From positions 1 to 40,305 of the forward strand of contig DASXUJ010000081.1 of assembly GCA_036504895.1 (NCBI GenBank): a stretch of 40,305 nucleotides of DNA. Reading direction: 5' to 3'. This document shows, piece after piece, positions 32,884 to 40,305 of the stretch. The notes beneath the pieces are model-generated. The model did not search any database. It saw only the letters and a list, made by a program, of their open reading frames with translations, and was not told where the DNA came from. The position numbers were made by a program, and so were the translations under genes. The first letter of the stretch is position 1. Every line of letters starts with the position of its first letter. This DNA is from Syntrophorhabdaceae bacterium. Lineage in GTDB: Bacteria; Desulfobacterota; Syntrophorhabdia; Syntrophorhabdales; Syntrophorhabdaceae.

Positions 32884-32912
32884 TTGCAAAATCCCGGATG
32901 AGTGCAAATAAT
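32884..32912 (+). promoter_or_regulatory. Sigma-70-like promoter of the flavoprotein operon
   Basis: TTGCAA-N17-AATAAT, with the -10 box overlapping a perfect 12-base palindrome AATTAATTAATT (32910-32921), a possible repressor site at the start point. The predicted start near 32919 leaves a 17-base leader to the ATG at 32936. Confidence 0.5.
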
Positions 32913-32935
32913 TAATTAATTGATTACGGTGATCT

Positions 32936-35566
32936 ATGGGGACGTGGCATGACTACGATCTGATCGTTATCGGCGCCGGTATCGGCGGCTTCGTTTCTGC
33001 GGTGACGGCAAACAGCCTCGGGAAGCATGTGGCGGTGGTCGAGAAGCGAAGGACCGGCGGTAACTGCACCAACTTCACGTGCATACCCAGCAAAGCCCTC
33101 ATCCGCTTGAGCCACTTGAGCCGGGAAACGGCCTCTCTCGATCGCCTCGGACTTCGGGTGAAGTGCCCGGGTGGTATCGACACCGAAGGAGTCATGGCAC
33201 GAATCCGGTCCGTCGTTCAGAAGGCGTACGAGAAAGACCTCCCGGATACGTTTGAGCGGATAGGCATCCATATGCTCTCGGGGACGGCAGCGTTTGCCGA
33301 CAACCATCACATCGAAGTGGACGGACGGGTCCTTTCTGCAGAAAAGTTCATTATCGCCGTTGGCACCCGTCCCCTGGTTCCTCCCATCGACGGTCTCGCG
33401 GGCATCGATTATCTGACGAACGAGACCCTCTATGAGCTTGACTCCCTGCCCGGCTCGCTCGTGATCCTCGGCGGCGGTGTCGATGGGATCGAGTACGCGT
33501 CGGCCTTCGGACGGCTCGGTGTAACGACTACCGTAGTGGAAATGGCGACCCGTCTTATACCCACGGCAGACAGGGAGATAACGACCCATCTGCTGCGCGC
33601 GTTGCGAGCTGACGGGATCAACCTGATTACCGGCGCGAAAGCGAAGAGTCTTTCAAGGGAAGAGGACGGCGTGGCGCTCATGTACGAGGACGAAAGGGGG
33701 CAACCAGGAAAGGTCCTGGCAGACCGGGTGCTCGTGGCGATCGGAAGAAAACCCGACCTGGAGGGATTGTCTCTTGAGAAGGCGGGGGTGAAATATACCG
33801 CCAGAGGGATCATCGCGGATGACAAGCTCCGGACTTCCGCTCCGAACATATATGGCTGCGGCGACATTGTCGGTCCCTTTCAACTGGCGTCCACGGCGGA
33901 GTACCATGGTATGATCGCCGCGACGAATGCGATGCTTCCTATTAAGCGGCGCGTCGATTACCACAACAACGTGTATGTCATATTCACGGACCCTCCGCTG
34001 GCATACCTTGGCCTTACGGAAGAGGAAGCCCACGCAAAATACGGACATGAGCTACAGGTATACAGGTTCGACTACACGAATATGCGCCGCGCCCTGGTAG
34101 ACGGGGAAGAGGTAGGAATGGCCAAGTTCCTTTGCGATGGCCGGGGACGGCTCGTGGGCGCCCACATCCTCGGTGAAGCCGCGAGCGAGGTCATCCACGA
34201 GGCACAGGTGATTAAGGCCATGCATCGACCCTTACACAAGCTGCATAACGTGACCCATGCGTACCCGACTTATGCTCAAGCCCTTGTGGGCCGGGCGAGT
34301 CAACTGGCCTACCTTGACAGGATGGCGGGCAACGTCTTTGTAAGGACGGTCCTCCGGCTGCTGCCCGGGTATGCCAACCGGTTGAATCTTGCGAGGGACC
34401 GATTGGCCGAGACGCCTCCCATGCCGTCGGACGGGAAACCGGCGACGTCCCATCCTGTTATCGGTATCAAAACTGTTGCGGATGGCAAGGTATGGGTCGT
34501 ATCTTTGCCGGTTGAGCTATTGGATCATGGGGAAGAATCCTTACTCGCGTCCCTGGGCAAGGATTCGAAGGGGCCCGAATCGATCGCGCTGGACTGGTCT
34601 CAGGTCCGGCGAATGAACGGGTTGGGGGCCGGCATGCTCGTGAAGGTCATTGCCCGTGCCAGGCGGAAGGGGCAGCGCCTGGTCGCGTTCGGGTTGGCAG
34701 AAGGCCTTAAGGATGTCCTCGAGGTGACGGAACTGGATCAGGCCATCGAGGTCTTTCCAAGCGAGTTCGGTGCCCTTTCGGCCCTCGGTGTTGATTTCCA
34801 GGGAACTCCGCCTGAGGAGCCGTTTCACGCGGGCATCACGGTGGACACGCACTACTGGGCAAAACCCACGGACTCGCTGATCGTTCCCTTAGCGCTGAAA
34901 AAGGCGCGGAACCTCAACGTAAATGGTCGCCGCCCTGTGGGTCCGGTCAATGGTTTCGGCCAATTGTGGCAAAAAACCTATTGGCTCCATGTGAGCGATC
35001 CCGAGATCACCCCTGAGTACGCTATCGCATGCCTCAAGCACAACTTTCCCGGCTTCCAGCCGTCATACAACCATTTTTTTCCGTCCCCGGCGGGTATCGT
35101 GGCAGGCGAGATCGTCCTCCTTCACTCATCTACGCCGGGAGGACCGCTTTCCACGGGAGTAATGGTGCTCTATGCCGACGACAGGTCGTTCACGTTCTGC
35201 TGCCCGAAGGGACATCCGGAATCCGGGTTTGTGTCGTTCAGCGCCTTCGAGGCGGAGGGGAAGACCATAGTGCAAATAATGGGCCTGGCGCGCGCCAGTG
35301 ACCCGATCTATGAAATTGCGTTTCACCTTGTCGGGTCGAAAATCCAGGCGAGGATATGGGCCCACGTGCTCGCGTCACTGGCCGCCTATCTTGGAGTACC
35401 GGCCTCGATCGCTTCCGAGACCATTTGCGTGGATCACTCGAGACAATGGCGGCAGTTCGGGAACGTCTGGTACAACGCCCAGGTCAGGACGTTGGCGCAC
35501 GAGCCTGTGCGGTGGCTCGGAGCTTTAGTGGGAGGTGTCCGTGAAGCGCAGGTCCGTTCAGTCTGA
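32936..35566 (+). CDS. FAD disulfide-oxidoreductase-like protein fused to STAS and DUF1990-like domains
   Basis: 876 residues in three parts. Residues 1-~470 are a dihydrolipoamide dehydrogenase/mercuric reductase-type flavoprotein: GAGIGG (13-18), redox Cys44 and Cys49 (GGNCTNFTCIPSKAL), a second nucleotide motif GGGVDGIEYA, and YGCGDIVG. The C-terminal catalytic His-Glu pair is altered (THAYPTYAQAL: Tyr and Gln instead), as partly in MerA. Residues ~505-613 resemble a STAS domain, but the phosphorylatable Ser is missing (RRMNGLGAGML). Residues ~625-876 resemble DUF1990 (FCCPKGHPESGFVSF). I know no named protein with this order; the substrate is unknown. It overlaps the next gene by 26 bases. 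Confidence 0.75.
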   Translation: MGTWHDYDLIVIGAGIGGFVSAVTANSLGKHVAVVEKRRTGGNCTNFTCIPSKALIRLSHLSRETASLDRLGLRVKCPGGIDTEGVMARIRSVVQKAYEKDLPDTFERIGIHMLSGTAAFADNHHIEVDGRVLSAEKFIIAVGTRPLVPPIDGLAGIDYLTNETLYELDSLPGSLVILGGGVDGIEYASAFGRLGVTTTVVEMATRLIPTADREITTHLLRALRADGINLITGAKAKSLSREEDGVALMYEDERGQPGKVLADRVLVAIGRKPDLEGLSLEKAGVKYTARGIIADDKLRTSAPNIYGCGDIVGPFQLASTAEYHGMIAATNAMLPIKRRVDYHNNVYVIFTDPPLAYLGLTEEEAHAKYGHELQVYRFDYTNMRRALVDGEEVGMAKFLCDGRGRLVGAHILGEAASEVIHEAQVIKAMHRPLHKLHNVTHAYPTYAQALVGRASQLAYLDRMAGNVFVRTVLRLLPGYANRLNLARDRLAETPPMPSDGKPATSHPVIGIKTVADGKVWVVSLPVELLDHGEESLLASLGKDSKGPESIALDWSQVRRMNGLGAGMLVKVIARARRKGQRLVAFGLAEGLKDVLEVTELDQAIEVFPSEFGALSALGVDFQGTPPEEPFHAGITVDTHYWAKPTDSLIVPLALKKARNLNVNGRRPVGPVNGFGQLWQKTYWLHVSDPEITPEYAIACLKHNFPGFQPSYNHFFPSPAGIVAGEIVLLHSSTPGGPLSTGVMVLYADDRSFTFCCPKGHPESGFVSFSAFEAEGKTIVQIMGLARASDPIYEIAFHLVGSKIQARIWAHVLASLAAYLGVPASIASETICVDHSRQWRQFGNVWYNAQVRTLAHEPVRWLGALVGGVREAQVRSV

Positions 35567-37007
35567 CCGTGAATACGATGCCGTTGTGGTCGGCTCCGGG
35601 CCCAATGGTCTCGCCGCGGCGGTGACCATCGCGCAGGCAGGGCGGTCCGTATTGCTTATCGAAGCCAAAGAGACCATCGGCGGCGGGACGCGCACTCAGG
35701 AGCTCACCCTTCCCGGGTTCCACCACGACGTCTGCGCGGCAATACATCCTCTGGCGCTCGCCTCCCCGTTCTTCCGTTTCCTGGATCTTTCCTCTCGTGG
35801 CCTCGAGTGGATTCAGCCGCCCATCCCCCTCGCCCACCCGCTGGATGACGATCACGCCGTATTATTGGAGCGTTCATTGGACAAGACGGCGGAAGGCCTC
35901 GGCCCTGATGCCGGCCCCTATCGCCAACTCTTTGGCCCCATGGTCGGAAAGTGGGACGAACTTGTGGCCGATCTGTTAAGACCGCTTGGTCCTCCGCGCC
36001 ATCCCCTCTCACTCATGCATTTTGCGCCCCGCGCCGTGCGGTCTGCAACGGCCCTCGGCGAAAGATGGTTTAAGGGCGTGAGGGCCCGAGCCCTCTTTGC
36101 GGGGAACGCGGCTCATTCGGTTCTGCCCTTGCAACATCTGTCGAGCGCCGCCTTCGGGCTTATGCTCGGCATATTGGGCCATGCAGTCGGGTGGCCGATC
36201 GCGAAGGGAGGCTCAAGGGCTATCGCAGATGCTCTCGCTTCCTGCTTCACCTCTCTTGGCGGCGTAATCAGAACCGGGATGCCCGTTTCATCTCTCGATG
36301 ATCTGCCAAAGGCAGGCGCTCTACTGTTCGACATTGCCCCTGAGCGCCTTGCCGGCATCGCCGGGGAGCGTTTCCCTGTCGGCTATCGCGACCGTCTGAA
36401 GTCGCAGCGCCATGGGCCCGGGGTCTTCAAGGTGGACTGGGCCCTCAAGGGACCCATACCATGGAGGGACCCGAATTGCGCGCGGGCAGGCACGCTTCAC
36501 GTGGGAGGCGGCCCGAAGGAGATCGCGCAGGCAGAGCAGGATGTCTGGCGAGGAGTGCCTGCCGGGAAACCATTCGTCCTTCTGACGCAGCCCAGTCTCT
36601 TCGATCCGGGCCGGGCGCCTGCCGGCACGCATACCGCCTGGGCGTACTGTCACGTTCCCAATGGGTGCAAGGTCGATATGACGGAACGGATTGAGGCCCA
36701 GATAGAACGATTCGCCCCGGGTTTTCATGATATGATTATAGCGAAGCACATCATGTCGCCGGCCGATATGGAGGAGTATAATCCGAACTATATCGGGGGA
36801 GAAATAGTCGGGGGCGTGCAGGATTTTTGGCAGCTTTTTGTGCGGCCCTTCGGGAGATGGAGGGCCTATTCAACGCCGGCCGAAGGCATCTACATCTGTT
36901 CGGCCTCGATGCCTCCGGGCGCCGGTGTCCACGGGATGTGCGGCTACCTCGCCGCAATAAGGGCGCTCGGTGATGTCCTTGGCTTCAGTCCCGGCCGGCC
37001 TCATTAA
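35541..37007 (+). CDS. Phytoene-dehydrogenase-like FAD oxidoreductase
   Basis: 488 residues. The FAD motif GSGPNGLAAAVTIAQAGRSVLLIEAKETIGGGTRT near residues 18-52 and the C-terminal FAD-contacting stretch STPAEGIYICSASMPPGAGVHGMCGYLAA are those of the carotenoid desaturase/CrtI-like family. I place the start at GTG 35541 because GGAGG is five bases upstream; the frame opens six bases earlier. It overlaps the end of the FAD-STAS fusion gene by 26 bases and the YbgA-like gene starts 10 bases after its stop, so the three form an operon. No phytoene synthase is nearby, so a carotenoid substrate is not established. Confidence 0.85.
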   Translation: MKRRSVQSDREYDAVVVGSGPNGLAAAVTIAQAGRSVLLIEAKETIGGGTRTQELTLPGFHHDVCAAIHPLALASPFFRFLDLSSRGLEWIQPPIPLAHPLDDDHAVLLERSLDKTAEGLGPDAGPYRQLFGPMVGKWDELVADLLRPLGPPRHPLSLMHFAPRAVRSATALGERWFKGVRARALFAGNAAHSVLPLQHLSSAAFGLMLGILGHAVGWPIAKGGSRAIADALASCFTSLGGVIRTGMPVSSLDDLPKAGALLFDIAPERLAGIAGERFPVGYRDRLKSQRHGPGVFKVDWALKGPIPWRDPNCARAGTLHVGGGPKEIAQAEQDVWRGVPAGKPFVLLTQPSLFDPGRAPAGTHTAWAYCHVPNGCKVDMTERIEAQIERFAPGFHDMIIAKHIMSPADMEEYNPNYIGGEIVGGVQDFWQLFVRPFGRWRAYSTPAEGIYICSASMPPGAGVHGMCGYLAAIRALGDVLGFSPGRPH

Positions 37008-37017
37008 GGGGATAGTC

Positions 37018-37965
37018 ATGGAAAAAATCAAGATAGGGATCAGCACGTGTCTTTTGGGAGAGAAGGTCCGCTATGACGGGGGCCACAAGCTTGACAGGTA
37101 CATTACGGAAACGCTCGGTCAGTACTTCGATTACGTTCCCGTCTGTCCGGAAGTCGAATACGGCCTTCCTATCCCAAGGGAGGCCCTGCGCCTTGTGGGA
37201 GATCCGGTCTCACCCCGCCTCGTTACGGTCCGTACCCGTGTAGATCATACCAATGGTATGCTCGGTTGGGCAGAGCGGAAGTTGGGTGAATTGGAGGGCG
37301 AAGAACTTTGCGGCTTCATCTTCAAAAGTCGGTCCCCCAGCTCCGGCCTGAAGGGGGTAAAGGTGTATACGGACTCAGGGATGCCGAGCCACAGTGGGGC
37401 AGGTATCTTTGCCGCCGCATTTACCCGGCGGAATCCCCTGATCCCCGTCACGGACGATGGCAGGCTCCACGATCCATCCCTGAGGGAAACGTTCATCGAT
37501 GCGGTATTTGTGTACGCGCGCTGGCAGGACTTGCGTAAGAAAGGTGGAAAGATCAAAGACCTGATCGATTTTCATACAGACATGAAGCTCCTCATCCTGG
37601 CCCACAGCCCCAAGCACTACGGCATGCTGGGGCGACTGGTCGCCGGGGCAGGCGAGTACGAGCCCGAGGAACTCCGGATGTCGTACGTCAATCTTCTTAT
37701 GGAATCGCTCCGCCTCGAGGCTACCCCCCGAAAGAATACCAATGTGCTCCTCCATGGAATGGGCTATTTCAAGAAGCAGCTTACTTCCGATGAAAAGGCG
37801 GAACTGCTTGAGATCATCGGGGCCTATCACGATGGGTATGTCCCCCTCATCGTGCCGATCACTCTCATGAACCACTACGCCCGCAAATACGGGGAGCTCT
37901 ACTTAAAACGGCAGTACTACTTCAATCCCTACCCTGTCGAGCTCATGTTAAGAAACCATGCGTAG
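37018..37965 (+). CDS. DUF523 and DUF1722 (YbgA-type) protein
   Basis: 315 residues. The N-terminal DUF523 part has ISTCLLGEKVRYDGGHK, VCPEVEYGLPIPREALRL and FKSRSPSSGLKGVKVY, including conserved cysteines; the C-terminal DUF1722 part has LLILAHSPKHYGMLGRLVAG and the basic/aromatic end YARKYGELYLKRQYYFNPYP. The biochemical function is not established; in several bacteria the gene is next to photolyase genes and is induced by light. AGGGGA before the ATG at 37018 decides the start, although the frame extends further upstream. Confidence 0.9.
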   Translation: MEKIKIGISTCLLGEKVRYDGGHKLDRYITETLGQYFDYVPVCPEVEYGLPIPREALRLVGDPVSPRLVTVRTRVDHTNGMLGWAERKLGELEGEELCGFIFKSRSPSSGLKGVKVYTDSGMPSHSGAGIFAAAFTRRNPLIPVTDDGRLHDPSLRETFIDAVFVYARWQDLRKKGGKIKDLIDFHTDMKLLILAHSPKHYGMLGRLVAGAGEYEPEELRMSYVNLLMESLRLEATPRKNTNVLLHGMGYFKKQLTSDEKAELLEIIGAYHDGYVPLIVPITLMNHYARKYGELYLKRQYYFNPYPVELMLRNHA

Positions 37966-38061
37966 CTGCCACAAGGCTTCGGGCATCCTTATAACTTGAA
38001 CGAATGCTACTTCTTCTTTGCCGGGAGGATCGCGCGGAAGACGCTGCAGATAATCGCGACG

Positions 38062-38580
38062 CTATTGGTCCTGATTGACATATATCAGTTTGCCGGTGTC
38101 AAAGCCCAATGCGGTTGCTTTTGCGATGACCGCCTCCTTTATGCTTTCCTTTATTTGCGGACTTCTGGCCAGAAGCCATAAGTATGATTTGTCGGGGCCG
38201 CATACAAGTGAATACTGATAGTTTTCATGGTCAAGTTCAAATACGACATATGCGCCGTAAAAGGGGCCAAAGAAAGAAACCTTCAGGTAACCTTGATCTG
38301 GTCCTCCGACAAAATAGGCCTTGCCTTCTGCCTCCTTCCACTTGTTTTGTTTTACGGAATACCCGCGATTTATCACTCTCACCCCGCCATCGTTCCGAAG
38401 GCTGTAATCTGCAGTTACCCGAGTTAAACCTCTCTCGAAAGAGTGGTCCAGTCGCGCAATCTCGTACCACTTTCCAAGATATCTTTCCAAGTTGAAATTA
38501 TCAACCGGTCTTACATTCGCGGGTATTCCAACGCACCCCGGGAATAATAAAGCCGCCAGGAAAATAAACAATTTTTTCAT
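38062..38580 (-). CDS. blc: Bacterial lipocalin (Blc-type lipoprotein)
   Basis: 172 residues. A signal peptide (KKLFIFLAALLFPGC) ends at a likely lipidated Cys16; the lipocalin G-x-W motif is YLGKWYEIARLDHSFERGL, followed by VTADYSLRNDGGVRVINRGY and the closing WLLARSPQIKESI. Outer-membrane lipocalins bind lysophospholipids or other lipids and are stress-induced. I choose the ATG at 38580 for AAGGA upstream and a normal signal peptide; the frame opens earlier at 38637. Convergent with the YbgA-like gene. Confidence 0.9.
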   Translation of the reverse strand: MKKLFIFLAALLFPGCVGIPANVRPVDNFNLERYLGKWYEIARLDHSFERGLTRVTADYSLRNDGGVRVINRGYSVKQNKWKEAEGKAYFVGGPDQGYLKVSFFGPFYGAYVVFELDHENYQYSLVCGPDKSYLWLLARSPQIKESIKEAVIAKATALGFDTGKLIYVNQDQ

Positions 38581-38608
38581 TTCTGTTTTGTCCTTAAAAG
38601 CTAAGGAA

Positions 38609-38636
38609 AATATAATACAATCATTAGCGTTGTCCA
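38609..38636 (-). promoter_or_regulatory. Sigma-70 promoter of the lipocalin gene
   Basis: TGGACA-N16-TATATT on the minus strand, each box five of six to consensus, 28 bases before the chosen ATG. It also argues against the upstream alternative start, which would lie inside the promoter. Confidence 0.5.
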
Positions 38637-38728
38637 CTTCCGTCGCGTTTGATCCTCGTCAGATAAGGCCTCTTGCCCTCACAACTCTTGAGGATACACG
38701 ATAGGACATGGAAAGAGAGAAGTGGGTA

Positions 38729-38756
38729 TTGAAAAATCCGTTACATGAGTTATAAT
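38729..38756 (+). promoter_or_regulatory. Sigma-70 promoter of the PPOX-fold gene
   Basis: TTGAAA-N16-TATAAT with a perfect -10 box. The start point near 38763 leaves a leader of about 59 bases to the ATG at 38822. Confidence 0.55.
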
Positions 38757-38821
38757 GGGTGCAAATCGAAGTGTAACATCAAAGCCTTCATAGAGCAGAT
38801 ACAGGCTTTATAATAGGCAAT

Positions 38822-39331
38822 ATGAAAGGAACCGCCAAAGATATGAGGGCGAGAAAAGAACAGATACCCGTCACTACCAGTAAGGGGACCGCAGCAATAC
38901 CGGAGCGGCTCAAGGCGTTCGATGCAAAGGAGTATTTCGGGGTCCTCGCTACCGACGACGGGGGTCAACCCTACACGTCACTTATCTCCTATGCCCTCTC
39001 GCCGGACCTGAAAAGGGTTATTTTCGCAACCCCAAAGGGTACGCGCAAATATAGCAATATTTTACATTCAGCCCAAGTCGCCATCCTCATCGACAACCGC
39101 TCCAAAGGCAAGAACAGGGTGCTGGAGACGGAAGCAATGACCATTCTGGGAGCCGCAAAGCGAATCAGGAAAGGTAAGACATGGGAGGAATTTGCAGGGA
39201 TACTCATGAGGAAACATCCCGACCTCGAGGGATTTCTGAATGCCCCCACGACTGCCCTTATCGCGGTAGAGATCATCCGGTGCATCCATGTGGGTAGTTT
39301 TCAGACCCTCTCAGTGTGGGACTGCCAATAA
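38822..39331 (+). CDS. Pyridoxamine 5'-phosphate oxidase-fold protein
   Basis: 169 residues. A split-barrel flavin-binding fold: KEYFGVLATDDGGQPYTSLISYALSPDLKRVIFAT (about 37-71), KYSNILHSAQVAILID (76-91) and an alanine/basic segment with LGAAKRI. Such proteins bind FMN, F420 or haem; which one cannot be told. The ATG at 38822 has only AGG upstream; ATG 38843 with AAAGGA is an alternative start. It stands alone behind a sigma-70 promoter at the end of the stress-like gene set. Confidence 0.8.
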   Translation: MKGTAKDMRARKEQIPVTTSKGTAAIPERLKAFDAKEYFGVLATDDGGQPYTSLISYALSPDLKRVIFATPKGTRKYSNILHSAQVAILIDNRSKGKNRVLETEAMTILGAAKRIRKGKTWEEFAGILMRKHPDLEGFLNAPTTALIAVEIIRCIHVGSFQTLSVWDCQ

Positions 39332-39547
39332 ATCGGGACTTCAATCGCAATCTGTATCTGATCAGCTTTAACTCGCATTGCGGTCTGTACATACTTCCAC
39401 GGCCGGACGATCCCGCGAAAAAGTTGATTACGCAAGAAGTATGATTCCTCTTTATAAATGGTAAGAGATAGAAAACGCGGAGAAGCTCTCTTGCAGTGGA
39501 CCAGAGGGACATAATTATATAGTTGAATCCGTGGATCTGCCGGGCTA

Positions 39548-39574
39548 GTTATTTCGTGATCACTGAGAAATAAC
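39548..39574. repeat. Nested palindrome near the transposase remnant
   Basis: GTTATTTC (39548-39555) and GAAATAAC (39567-39574) form a perfect 8-base inverted repeat; between them lies another perfect palindrome GTGATCAC (39556-39563). It sits 32 bases before the remnant's left edge, inside the 274 bases after the PPOX gene that hold nothing else recognisable. Terminator, operator and insertion-end are all possible. Confidence 0.4.
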
Positions 39575-39605
39575 TCTCTTTCGACGATTGCGAAATTTTT
39601 ATTTA

Positions 39606-39980
39606 AGTTTTTAAGAGCGTCCCTGCAGGTGTTCCCTTGCCCTCACCATCATGCTGGAGGTGGGCCACATCGACCGATTCTCCGAGGTCGGTCATTACGC
39701 CTCCTATCGCAGGTGCGTCGAGAGCATACGACGATCCAATGAAAAGAAGACGGGAGAGGGAAACAGGAAGAATGGGAATAAGTATCTCTCCTGGGCCTAT
39801 GTAGAGGCGGCCAATTTTGCGAAGAGGTCCTATCCTGCCATCACACGGTACTATACGAAAAAGGCCGCCACGACAAATAACAATGTCGCAATCAAGGCGG
39901 TAAGCCATAAGCTCGCGCGGGCATCATATTACGTATTACGGGACCAGGCGGTCTTCGATGAGAAAAAGCTTTTCGGGTGA
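39606..39980 (+). pseudogene. IS110-family transposase, C-terminal remnant
   Basis: Only the C-terminal transposase domain is left. One frame gives KSVPAGV (family: the SVPGVG segment), then a shift leads into LALTIMLEVGHIDRFSEVGHYASYRR, EGNRKNGNKYLSWAYVEAANFA and AIKAVSHKLARASYYVLRDQ, stopping at TGA 39978-39980. The N-terminal DEDD catalytic domain is absent, so the copy is dead. IS110 elements move with an RNA-guided (bridge RNA) recombinase; here only the protein's tail and its downstream flank remain. Confidence 0.82.
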
Positions 39981-40011
39981 GAGATAGGGGAAGGAAACTA
40001 TTGTATGGGGT

Positions 40012-40035
40012 TGGCTCATAACCAGGAGATTTGAT
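40012..40035 (+). repeat. Direct repeat downstream of the IS110 remnant, copy 1
   Basis: TGGCTCATAACCAGGAGATTTGAT matches the copy at 40096-40119 at 22 of 24 positions. It lies 32 bases after the transposase stop. The rest of 39981-40305 holds no gene that I can support. Confidence 0.7.
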
Positions 40036-40095
40036 TAGGCTCCTTCCCCGCCATCCGATGCCGTATCTGCCCTTGCCGCGAGCCTTCTTAAGGGG

Positions 40096-40119
40096 TGGCT
40101 TATAACCACGAGATTTGAT
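40096..40119 (+). repeat. Direct repeat downstream of the IS110 remnant, copy 2
   Basis: TGGCTTATAACCACGAGATTTGAT, 84 bases after copy 1. Within each copy TGGCT(C/T)ATAACCA can form a small hairpin (TGG/CCA). Their origin, insertion-sequence end or host, cannot be settled from this window. Confidence 0.7.
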
Positions 40120-40305
40120 CCTACTGGACACGGCAGGGAACCGACGATTTTCTGGGTCTCTTACGACAGGGGTTCTCTTAAAGAACCTTGATCCTGATGG
40201 GTGACTGGTGAGATCGGCATGAACCGGTCGAAACCGAGCGAACGAAGACGCGGGCGCAGAGAGGAAAAGGATGGCAAGAAACCTATCGTTTTGTGGTATT
40301 ACACT

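Noticed and set aside
38809-38814. TATAAT just before the PPOX-fold gene
   Set aside because: It is only eight bases from the start codon and has no -35 partner; the promoter at 38729-38756 is better placed.
39603-39610. TTAAGTTT, the FliA -35 word, before the IS110 remnant
   Set aside because: The position 11 bases downstream reads CCTGCAGG, nothing like a FliA -10.

Overview
The window looks like the chromosome of a motile, moderately GC-rich Gram-negative bacterium, most likely a deltaproteobacterium in the broad sense (Desulfobacterota). FlgH and FlgI (L and P rings) show an outer membrane and a flagellum built through peptidoglycan. Sigma-54-type and FliA(sigma-28)-type promoters, a FlgM anti-sigma factor, a csrA-fliW pair and CheD/CheX chemotaxis genes occur together. 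The taxonomic guess is inference; there is no rRNA or other marker gene here.

Layout. (1) 1-3220, minus strand: a nucleotide-sugar operon read leftwards: two transketolase half-genes, an NAD-dependent sugar epimerase/dehydratase and the start of a GDP-L-fucose synthase cut by the window edge. (2) 3679-5808, plus: a TPR plus O-GlcNAc-transferase-like (GT41/SPINDLY) glycosyltransferase, followed by a decayed TPR fragment. (3) 6353-21111, minus: a long flagellar block, in transcription order cheW, a small unknown gene, flgF, flgG, flgA, flgH, flgI, flgJ (rod-binding part only), flgM, flgN, flgK, flgL, csrA, fliW and a GT2-TPR glycosyltransferase, then a separate fliC unit and flaG-fliD-fliS. (4) 21410-32571, plus: a muramidase-like gene behind a sigma-54 promoter, cheY-cheX, a 1209-residue hybrid histidine kinase, a methyl-accepting chemotaxis protein remnant, a second cheW, a tandem-repeat island, cheR-cheD-cheB and an NtrC-family sigma-54 activator. 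(5) 32884-39331: an accessory set unrelated to motility: an FAD oxidoreductase-STAS-DUF1990-like fusion, a phytoene-dehydrogenase-like flavoprotein, a DUF523/DUF1722 (YbgA) protein, a lipocalin and a PPOX-fold flavoprotein. (6) 39606-40305: the 3' remnant of an IS110-family transposase with repeats in its downstream flank.

How it works together. The sequence supports a flagellar hierarchy: sigma-54 promoters in front of flgF and the muramidase (the NtrC-type activator in the window is a candidate regulator), then FliA promoters sharing the word TTAAGTTT at exactly the same spacing in front of fliC and, more weakly, cheW and cheY. FlgM would hold FliA until hook completion. CsrA and FliW are encoded just upstream of fliC, whose leader carries a GGA-in-loop hairpin and a GGA-containing Shine-Dalgarno, the layout of a CsrA-FliW-flagellin homeostasis loop. 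The two TPR glycosyltransferases and the nucleotide-sugar operon are candidates for flagellin glycosylation (inference). The least described items are the three-part FAD-STAS-DUF1990 fusion, a roughly 110-residue module shared by FliD and FlgK, the separate sigma-54-driven muramidase facing a FlgJ that lacks its hydrolase domain, and the tandem repeat between cheW and cheR. No CRISPR array, tRNA or rRNA was seen, and no cheA lies in the window.
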